From Ligaoa zhengdingensis (GTDB taxonomy: Bacteria; Bacillota; Clostridia; Oscillospirales; Ruminococcaceae): a stretch of 64,000 bases of DNA. Shown piece by piece: positions 57,831-64,000 of the stretch; the first letter of the stretch is position 1, and every line of letters begins with the position of its first letter. The stretch covers positions 124,001 through 188,000 of the forward strand of contig NZ_JACRST010000001.1 in NCBI RefSeq assembly GCF_014384885.1, in the 5' to 3' direction. The notes beneath the pieces were generated by a model. It was not told where the DNA came from and made no database searches. It was given only the letters and a program-made list of their open reading frames with translations. A program made the position numbers and the translations under genes.

Positions 57831-59291
57831 TTACAGTGTGGGAATGGCGTTGAAGCCCCCGCAGAGCTTCTCCCAGGTGTGCGCCGTCTGGAACAGGCGC
57901 CCCTCCGAGAACTTCGGCCCGATCAGCTGCATACCGATCGGCAGGTTGTTCTCATCCTTGCCGCAGGGCACCGACAGGGCCGGAAGCCCCGCGATGTTCA
58001 CCGTGACGGTGCAGATGTCGCCCGCGTACATCTTGAGGATGTCGCCCACCCGCTCGCCCAGCTTGTATGCGGTGGAGGGTGCGGTCGGGGTGATGACGAC
58101 ATCGCAGTCCGCAAAGGCGTCCTCATATTCGCCCATGATGCGCTGGCGCAGGCGCTTGGCGCGCTTATAGTAGGCGTCGTAGTAACCGGAGCTGAGCACA
58201 AACGTCCCCAGCATGATGCGGCGCTTGACCTCCGCGCCGAAGCCCTCACTGCGGGTGCGCTCGTACAGCTCGGTGAGGCCCTCGCAGTTCGGCGCGCGGT
58301 AGCCATATTTCACGCCGTCGAAGCGCGCCAGGTTGGACGACGCCTCGGCGGAGGAGATGATGTAGTAAGCGGAGACCGCGTAATCGGCTGAGCCGAGCGA
58401 AATCTCTTTGACCTCAGCCCCGGCTTTTTTGAGCTCCTCGACCGCGCGATAGACCGCCGCTTTGACCGGTTCCTCCACACCCTCGCCGAAATATTCCCAG
58501 GGCAGGCCGATGCGCAGGCCGCGCACACCGCCCTCCAAATCCCAAGAAGCAGCCGCCTGCGGCAGCGCCGCCGAGGTCGCGTCCATCGGGTCGCGGCCAC
58601 AGATGGCGCGATAAAGCATCGCAACATCCTCCACCGAGCGGCCGAGCGGGCCGATCTGGTCGAGGGAAGACGCGAACGCCACGAGGCCGTAGCGCGAAAC
58701 CGCGCCGTAGGTGGGCTTGAGGCCGACCAACCCGCAGAAGGAGGAGGGCTGACGGATCGACCCGCCGGTGTCCGATCCGAGCGAAAGGATCGCCTCGCCC
58801 GCCGCGACCGCGGCTGCCGAACCGCCGGAAGAGCCGCCCGGCACACGGGCGAGGTCGTGCGGGTTCGCGGTCTTTTGGAACGCGGAGTTTTCGCATGAGC
58901 CGCCCATGGCGAATTCATCGAGGTTGACCTTGCCGGTCATCACAAAGTCCTGCTCCTTCAACCGCTCGACCACCGTGGCGTTGTAGGGCGGGACGAAGTT
59001 TTCGAGGATTTTGGAGGCGCAGGTCGTGCGCACCCCTTTGGTGCAGATGTTGTCTTTGACGGCGACCGGGATGCCCGCAAGCGGCGGCAGCTCCTCCCCG
59101 GCGGCCAGCTTTTCATCCACCCGCGCGGCCTGCGCCAGAGCGGATTCCTTTTCCACAGTCAGATATGCCTTCACCCTGTCCTCGACGGCGTCCATCCTGT
59201 CGAACACAGAGTTGGCGATTTCCACCGCGCTGCACTGCTTCTGACGAAGCATCCCTGCGAGATCGGTTGCAGTTTTGCTGTAAAGCTCCAT
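57831..59291 (-). CDS. gatA: Aspartyl/glutamyl-tRNA amidotransferase subunit A
   Basis: A 486-residue amidase-signature enzyme: AVKDNICTKG (catalytic Lys), GGSSGGSAAAVAAGE and GSDTGGSIRQPSSFCG (cis-Ser and nucleophile Ser). It releases ammonia from glutamine for GatB. It lies 14 bases upstream of gatB. Confidence 0.96.
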   Translation of the reverse strand: MELYSKTATDLAGMLRQKQCSAVEIANSVFDRMDAVEDRVKAYLTVEKESALAQAARVDEKLAAGEELPPLAGIPVAVKDNICTKGVRTTCASKILENFVPPYNATVVERLKEQDFVMTGKVNLDEFAMGGSCENSAFQKTANPHDLARVPGGSSGGSAAAVAAGEAILSLGSDTGGSIRQPSSFCGLVGLKPTYGAVSRYGLVAFASSLDQIGPLGRSVEDVAMLYRAICGRDPMDATSAALPQAAASWDLEGGVRGLRIGLPWEYFGEGVEEPVKAAVYRAVEELKKAGAEVKEISLGSADYAVSAYYIISSAEASSNLARFDGVKYGYRAPNCEGLTELYERTRSEGFGAEVKRRIMLGTFVLSSGYYDAYYKRAKRLRQRIMGEYEDAFADCDVVITPTAPSTAYKLGERVGDILKMYAGDICTVTVNIAGLPALSVPCGKDENNLPIGMQLIGPKFSEGRLFQTAHTWEKLCGGFNAIPTL

Positions 59292-59305
59292 TTGTCAGTT
59301 CTCTC

Positions 59306-59575
59306 CTATTCAACAGTCTTGGGTACCACCACGCAGCCCGCCTGCATCTGGGGGGCGTTGGCGAACAGCTCCTCGCGGCGGAAGGACGGCCGAATGTCGT
59401 CCGCGCGCAGCTCCATCGGGTGGTTCGGGTCGACATCCTGGTAGTCGTCGGCGAGCTCGGGGATCTGCTCCACCATCTCAATGATGTCCTGCATCTCCTG
59501 TTCAAACTTGGCCGCCTCCGATTCATCGATACGCAGACGCGCCAGCTTGGCCAGGTGCATAATGTCTATTTTCAT
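59306..59575 (-). CDS. gatC: Aspartyl/glutamyl-tRNA amidotransferase subunit C
   Basis: An 89-residue GatC: HLAKLARLRIDESEAAKFEQEMQDIIEMVEQIPELADD ... LRADDIRPS. It wraps and stabilises GatA. AAAGGAG precedes the ATG. The order ligA-gatC-gatA-gatB is one minus-strand operon. Confidence 0.95.
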   Translation of the reverse strand: MKIDIMHLAKLARLRIDESEAAKFEQEMQDIIEMVEQIPELADDYQDVDPNHPMELRADDIRPSFRREELFANAPQMQAGCVVVPKTVE

Positions 59576-59591
59576 CCGGATTCACTCTCCT

Positions 59592-61571
59592 TTACTTTGT
59601 CATCTCTAAAAATTCAGCCTCTGTCAGGATCGGGACGTCCAGGCTCTGCGCCTTGGTCAGTTTGCTGCCCGCGTCCTCGCCCGCCAGAAGATAGCTTGTT
59701 TTTTTGGATATCGAGGAGGAGGTCTTGCCGCCCAGCTTCTCGATGATCGCCTGGACCTCGCTGCGCGTCATGGTGGACAGGGTGCCGGTGAGCACAAAAG
59801 TGAGCCCCGCCAGGCGCGCATCCTCCGGTTCGGTTTCTTCGGCCTGCATATTGAGTCCCGCCGCCTTCAACCGCTCGATGAGGTGCAGCGACTGCGGCTG
59901 GTCAAAAAAGTCGCGCACATACTGCGCCATCAGGTCTCCCATGCCGTCGATCGCGGAAATCTCCTCCCGGGACGCGCCAATCAGCCCGTCCATGCTGCCG
60001 AACCGGCGCGCCAACAGCTTGGCCGCCTTTTGCCCGATATTTTTGATGCCGAAGGCAAACACCAGCCGACTCAAATCGTTGGCCTTGGATTTTTCGAGCG
60101 CAGCGATCAAATTGGCCGCGCTCTTCTCTCCCATGCGGTCGAGTGCAGCGATCTGCTCCGCCTTCAGATCATAAAGGTCCGCCGCCGAGTGTACCAAATC
60201 ATGCTCTACCAGCGCCTCTATCACAGCCGGCCCCAATCCCTCGATGTCCATCGCGTCGCGCGAGGCGAAATGGATCAGATTGCGCAGCAATTGCGCCGGG
60301 CAGTCGGGGTTGACGCAGACCACAGCGGCCGCGTCCTCCTCGCGCACCGTGTGGGAACCGCACGCCGGGCAGACCGACGGGATGCGGTAGACCTCGCCGC
60401 CGCCGTGCTCCACCACCGCACGCACCTCGGGGATGATCTCCCCCGCCTTGCGCACCAGGATGGTATCGCCCACAGCGATCCCCTTTTCGTCGATGAAATC
60501 CTGGTTGTGCAGCGTCGCGCGGCTGACGGTGGTGCCCGCCAGCGTGATCGGTTCAAACAGCGCGGTTGGGGTGAGCACACCGGTGCGGCCGACGTTGATT
60601 TCGATGGAGAGCAGCTTGGACGCCTTCTCTTCAGGCGGATATTTGAACGCGACCGCCCATTTGGGGTATTTTGCGGTGGCGCCGAGCAGTTCCCGCTGGG
60701 CAAAATCGTCCACCTTGACCACCGCACCGTCGATCTCATATCCGTAGCCATCCCGGTGCTCCCCGATCTCGCGGATGCGGGCGATCACATCGCCGATCTC
60801 CCGGTAACATTGGTAACCGGGGATCACATGAAATCCCAGCGACTTCATGTAGTCGAGGCTCTCCCTATGGCCGGTCAGCGCGCGGCCCTCGAGCTGTTGC
60901 AGGTTGAACACAAAAATATCCAGCTTGCGGGTGGCGGTAACCTTGGGATTCTTCTGCCGCAGGCTGCCCGCCGCGGCGTTGCGCGGGTTTTTAAACGGCT
61001 TCTCCTCCCGCTCCTCCTGCGCCTTGACCAGCTCGTCGAAGCTCCTGCGCGGCATGTATACCTCGCCGCGCACCTCGATAAATGCGGGTGCATCCGTAAG
61101 CTTGAGCGGGATCGAACGGACGGTGCGCAGGTTGGCGGTCACGTCCTCCCCCACCAAGCCGTCGCCCCGAGTGGAGCCGCGAACAAACACGCCGTCGCGA
61201 TACTCCAGGGAGACCGATAGTCCGTCGATCTTGGGTTCCACAACATACACCGGGTCGGGCACAGTCTCCCGCACCCGGCGGTCGAATTCCTCGATCTCCT
61301 CCTCGCTGAACACATCCTGTAGGCTGCCCATCTGCACTGTGTGCACCACGCTCTCAAACTGGTTGAGCGCCTGCCCCCCCACGCGCGAAGTGGGGGAATT
61401 TTCCGCGTGCAGCTCGGGGTACTGCTCCTCGAGCGCAATCAGCTCATGCATCATGCGGTCGTATTCCTCGTCGTCGATCTCGGGATCATCCAGAACATAG
61501 TACCGATTGCTATGATATTCCAGCGCGGCGGTCAGCTCGGCCACCCGCCGCTTGGCTTGCTCAAAGTCCAT
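59592..61571 (-). CDS. ligA: NAD-dependent DNA ligase LigA
   Basis: 659 residues: adenylation domain with the lysine motif VEPKIDGLSVSLEY, ERHD-type elements, OB fold, a zinc finger (CPACGSHTV ... CVNPDCP), HhH repeats and a C-terminal BRCT domain (LAGLTFVLTGTLSTMTR ... KKTSYLLAGEDAGSK). It seals nicks in replication and repair. It opens the ligA-gatCAB operon; AGGAGG precedes the ATG. Confidence 0.96.
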   Translation of the reverse strand: MDFEQAKRRVAELTAALEYHSNRYYVLDDPEIDDEEYDRMMHELIALEEQYPELHAENSPTSRVGGQALNQFESVVHTVQMGSLQDVFSEEEIEEFDRRVRETVPDPVYVVEPKIDGLSVSLEYRDGVFVRGSTRGDGLVGEDVTANLRTVRSIPLKLTDAPAFIEVRGEVYMPRRSFDELVKAQEEREEKPFKNPRNAAAGSLRQKNPKVTATRKLDIFVFNLQQLEGRALTGHRESLDYMKSLGFHVIPGYQCYREIGDVIARIREIGEHRDGYGYEIDGAVVKVDDFAQRELLGATAKYPKWAVAFKYPPEEKASKLLSIEINVGRTGVLTPTALFEPITLAGTTVSRATLHNQDFIDEKGIAVGDTILVRKAGEIIPEVRAVVEHGGGEVYRIPSVCPACGSHTVREEDAAAVVCVNPDCPAQLLRNLIHFASRDAMDIEGLGPAVIEALVEHDLVHSAADLYDLKAEQIAALDRMGEKSAANLIAALEKSKANDLSRLVFAFGIKNIGQKAAKLLARRFGSMDGLIGASREEISAIDGMGDLMAQYVRDFFDQPQSLHLIERLKAAGLNMQAEETEPEDARLAGLTFVLTGTLSTMTRSEVQAIIEKLGGKTSSSISKKTSYLLAGEDAGSKLTKAQSLDVPILTEAEFLEMTK

Positions 61572-61623
61572 CTTTGAAACCTCCTGTGGGCCTTCCGCTG
61601 CGCGCTTCAGCCCATACTTGATT

Positions 61624-61632
61624 ATTATACCA
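61624..61632 (-). promoter_or_regulatory. Extended -10 promoter of ligA-gatCAB
   Basis: TGGTATAAT (61632-61624) on the minus strand, about 50 bases before ligA. There is no convincing -35, as usual for extended -10 promoters. Confidence 0.6.
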
Positions 61633-61655
61633 TATTCTTGGCGGAAACGGTAGAA

Positions 61656-62366
61656 CTAATTCGGAGAAACAGCGCCGGAACCGAGGGAGGCTCTCGCCCC
61701 ATAGTCGTTGATTTTATGGAGAGTGCTGTCGTCGTCCCCCGTCACCTTGGTGTACGCGTCTGGTACCATGCCCACGATGATCGTCTCAGCCAAACAAATA
61801 TTGGTGGTGACGTCGGTATCGGCTGTGTAGCCTGGCACCAGCGCCGTGATATGGATGGTGACGCTGAGCATGATCTGGTGGCGTGTCTGGTTGATGCCCG
61901 CTGCATCAAAGCGGTTCTGAATTTCGGTCTCGACGTAGCCCGCATGTACAATTCGAAAGTCCACCAGCGGGCCGCGGCCGGAAAACATCTGCCCGCCGAA
62001 CAGGGTGCCCAGCGGCACCTTTAAGTTGGCGGTCTCCAACTCGCCCAGTTCCTTCACAACCTCCTCAGTGACCCCCACCTTGATTCGGTTGAGGCGCAGC
62101 ATATCGGTTTCGACAGCGGTCACCAGGCCGTCCTCCCCGGTGCTCACCTTCACCAGCGTATCGTAGGTGACGTTTTCCTCCGCCAGCTCCTGTGCGATCG
62201 CGTCGTTGATGGCGCGCACCGCATACAGCCGCGCCTGATAGGCCGCCATCGTCTCGACCGAAGGGCGCATCTGCATATCGATAAGCACGACCGCCAACAG
62301 AAAGGCGGTGATCCAAATCATCGCCTTGACCATGCAAATCTTCCTCTTTCTGCGACGTGCGTCCAT
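61656..62366 (-). CDS. yunB: Sporulation protein YunB
   Basis: A 236-residue single-pass protein: basic start (MDARRRKRK), helix ~14-30, then an extracellular domain with NDAIAQELAEENVTYDTLVKV, VPLGTLFGGQMFSGRGPLVDFRI, and TADTDVTTNICLAETIIVG. It matches YunB, made in the mother cell and needed for normal spores in Bacillus. The ATG is preceded by GGGGAGGG. It lies upstream of ligA, and no SigE promoter is clear. Confidence 0.88.
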   Translation of the reverse strand: MDARRRKRKICMVKAMIWITAFLLAVVLIDMQMRPSVETMAAYQARLYAVRAINDAIAQELAEENVTYDTLVKVSTGEDGLVTAVETDMLRLNRIKVGVTEEVVKELGELETANLKVPLGTLFGGQMFSGRGPLVDFRIVHAGYVETEIQNRFDAAGINQTRHQIMLSVTIHITALVPGYTADTDVTTNICLAETIIVGMVPDAYTKVTGDDDSTLHKINDYGARASLGSGAVSPN

Positions 62367-62456
62367 CCCCCGCCCTCCCCATTGCAATCATTTCCCCTAG
62401 CATCCTATTCAAAAACGGGGAAAAAAGTGCTGAAATCGCCAGATTGAGCGCAAAGG

Positions 62457-62499
62457 GGCGGCGTCCGCTCCGGATCGTCTCCGGATGCGAGCGCCGCCT
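62457..62499 (-). terminator. Terminator-like hairpin after the acyl-CoA synthetase gene
   Basis: GGCGGCG...CGC.TCCGGA pairs with TCCGGATGCGAGCGCCGCC with a small internal mismatch, followed on the minus strand by CCTTTGCG. A weak T-run. Confidence 0.6.
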
Positions 62500-62520
62500 C
62501 ATAAGGGAACTTCTGATTTT

Positions 62521-64000
62521 TTATTTCCGGCTGTCACGGTCGCGGATTTCCGTCCTGCGGATTTTGCCGCTGATCGTCTTGGGCAGCTCCGTGACAAACT
62601 CCACGATGCGGGGGTATTTATAAGGTGCGGTTTGTTTTTTGACGTAGGTCTGCAGCTCCTTCACCAGCTCGTCGGAGGGCTGATACGCTTTGGTGAGCAC
62701 AATGGTGGCCTTGACCACCTGGCCGCGGATGGGGTCGGGCGCGCCGGTGACCGCGCATTCCAGCACGGCGGGGTGCTCCATCAGCACGCTCTCGATCTCA
62801 AAGGGGCCGATGCGGTAGCCGGACGCTTTGATGACGTCGTCGGTACGGCCGACATACCAGAAGAAGCCGTCCTCGTCCCGCCAAGCGGTGTCGCCGGTGT
62901 GGTAAAGCCCGTCGTGCCACGCCTCATCGGTCAACGGCTGGTTGCGGTAGTACTGCATAAACAGTCCGGGCTGCTTCACTCCAGGCTTGGTGCGGATGAC
63001 GATTTCACCGGTGACGCCGGGCGCGACGGTATTGCCGTCCTCGTCCACCAAATCCACATCGTAGAGGGGAGAGGGTTTGCCCATCGAACCCACCTTGGGG
63101 GTGGTGCCGACCAGGTTGGTGAGCACAAGTGTGGTCTCGGTCTGACCAAAGCCCTCCATCAGCTTGAGGCCGGTGTACTCCAGGAAGCGGTTATAGACCT
63201 CGGGGTTGAGCGCCTCGCCGGCCGTTGTTGCATATTTGAGGCCGGACAGGTCGTACCCCTCCATCCCCTCTTTGATAAAGAAGCGGTACATGGTGGGCGG
63301 CGCGCAGAAGGTGGTGATGCGGTACTTCTGAATCATCGCCAGCATATCCGCCGGGACGAACTTATCGAAATCGTAAACAAACACCGTGGTGCCGCAGATC
63401 CACTGGCCGTAGAGCTTGCCCCAGGCCGCCTTCCCCCAGCCGGTGTCCGAGATGGAAAGGTGGATGCCGTTGGGATCGACGTTGTGCCAATATTTCGCGG
63501 TGATGATGTGGGCGAGCGAATAGGTGTGGTCATGGATGACCATCTTGGGGTAGCCTGTGGTGCCGGACGTAAAATAAAGCAGCATCGGCTCCAACGCCTT
63601 GGTGGGCACCCGCTCAAACTCCTCCGGTGCGGCCGCAACCGCCTCGTCAAAGCTCAACCAGCCGTCGCGCTTGCCGCGCACGATGATCTTGGAGCAGAGC
63701 CCGTGGTACTCCTCGCAGGCCGCGTCCACATGCTCGGCCACCTCGCCGTCCGCTGTGCAGAGGATCGCCTTCACATCCGCCGCCTCAAAGCGGTAGACGA
63801 AATCCTTTTTGGTCAACAGGTTGGTCGCGGGGATCGCCACCGCGCCCAGCTTGTGCAGCGCCAGGATCGAGAACCAGAACTCGTAGTGGCGCTTGAGCAC
63901 CAGCATGACCATGTCGCCCTTTTGAACCCCCTGCGCACGCAGCATGTTGGCGGTCTTGTCGCTCATCCGCTTGAGGTCGCCGAACGAATAGGTGTGCTCC
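62521..64000 (-). CDS. AMP-forming acyl-CoA synthetase (partial, N-terminus outside window)
   Basis: About 493 residues are visible of an AMP-binding ligase of the medium-chain/acetyl-CoA synthetase type: LYFTSGTTGYPKMV, GFGQTET, GLYHTGDTAWRDEDGFFWYVGRTDDVIKASGYRIGPFEIES and the C-terminal lysine KTISGKIRRTE. It activates a carboxylic acid to its CoA ester using ATP. The reading frame continues off the right edge (EHTYSFGDLKR). The substrate cannot be read from the motifs. Confidence 0.92.
   Translation of the reverse strand, partial: EHTYSFGDLKRMSDKTANMLRAQGVQKGDMVMLVLKRHYEFWFSILALHKLGAVAIPATNLLTKKDFVYRFEAADVKAILCTADGEVAEHVDAACEEYHGLCSKIIVRGKRDGWLSFDEAVAAAPEEFERVPTKALEPMLLYFTSGTTGYPKMVIHDHTYSLAHIITAKYWHNVDPNGIHLSISDTGWGKAAWGKLYGQWICGTTVFVYDFDKFVPADMLAMIQKYRITTFCAPPTMYRFFIKEGMEGYDLSGLKYATTAGEALNPEVYNRFLEYTGLKLMEGFGQTETTLVLTNLVGTTPKVGSMGKPSPLYDVDLVDEDGNTVAPGVTGEIVIRTKPGVKQPGLFMQYYRNQPLTDEAWHDGLYHTGDTAWRDEDGFFWYVGRTDDVIKASGYRIGPFEIESVLMEHPAVLECAVTGAPDPIRGQVVKATIVLTKAYQPSDELVKELQTYVKKQTAPYKYPRIVEFVTELPKTISGKIRRTEIRDRDSRK

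Noticed and set aside
1..64000. tRNA or rRNA genes, CRISPR arrays, transposases, phage genes
   Set aside because: Scanned in all gaps; no cloverleaf-like block ending in CCA, no direct-repeat array and no transposase-like reading frame was found.

Overview
The window looks like chromosomal DNA of a GC-rich, anaerobic, endospore-forming Firmicute of the class Clostridia, probably an Oscillospirales/Ruminococcaceae-type gut or fibre-associated bacterium. The evidence is the complete spoIIIAA-AH operon and yunB (sporulation), a tyrosine T-box leader, the spoIIIA-asp23-nusB-xseAB-ispA-dxs-tlyA-nadK-argR-recN gene order, gatCAB, an oxygen-sensitive indolepyruvate:ferredoxin oxidoreductase, and a GH10 xylanase with cohesin and dockerin modules. 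No rRNA, tRNA, CRISPR array, intact transposase or phage gene was seen. Both window edges cut a gene.

Layout: 1-3.4 kb, a MarR-controlled heterodimeric ABC exporter. 3.4-8.7 kb, a polysaccharide flippase, a DNA-alkylation-repair gene behind a short leader ORF, and a P-type Ca2+ ATPase. 8.9-13.1 kb, sbcDC. 13.1-17.1 kb, a zinc-ribbon protein, a long AT-rich control region with three copies of a GTGCACGRGCAC motif, a secreted GH10-FIVAR-cohesin-dockerin protein, and a membrane-anchored cohesin protein. 17.2-22.1 kb, a complete branched-chain amino-acid ABC importer (livJHMGF order). 22.4-27.5 kb, nicotinate phosphoribosyltransferase, a phospholipase C-like protein, an exported unknown and a B12-type radical SAM protein. 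27.5-33.1 kb, one operon with two phenylacetate-CoA ligases flanking iorA-iorB, plus an ACT-domain protein. 33.1-35.1 kb, radC and an RluC/RluD-type pseudouridine synthase. 35.2-38.0 kb, a lower-GC accessory segment with a flavin reductase-like gene, a MATE pump and a truncated cytidylate-kinase-like remnant. 38.0-39.0 kb, a DUF6530-like/GIY-YIG pair behind a 25-bp perfect palindrome. 39.0-56.3 kb, tyrS with its T-box, then the sporulation/housekeeping supercluster read right to left. 56.4-61.6 kb, ligA-gatC-gatA-gatB. 61.6-64 kb, yunB and a truncated acyl-CoA synthetase.

How the genes relate: the liv importer and the ior/paaK operon could both serve amino-acid metabolism, although they have separate promoters. 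The GH10 protein and the anchored cohesin form what looks like a two-gene surface xylan-degrading assembly, the most notable locus here. In the supercluster the spoIIIA genes build the mother-cell to forespore channel. A separate sigma-A-like promoter between spoIIIAH and asp23 can drive the housekeeping genes downstream (transcription antitermination, exonuclease VII, isoprenoid precursors, NAD(P), arginine control, recombination).
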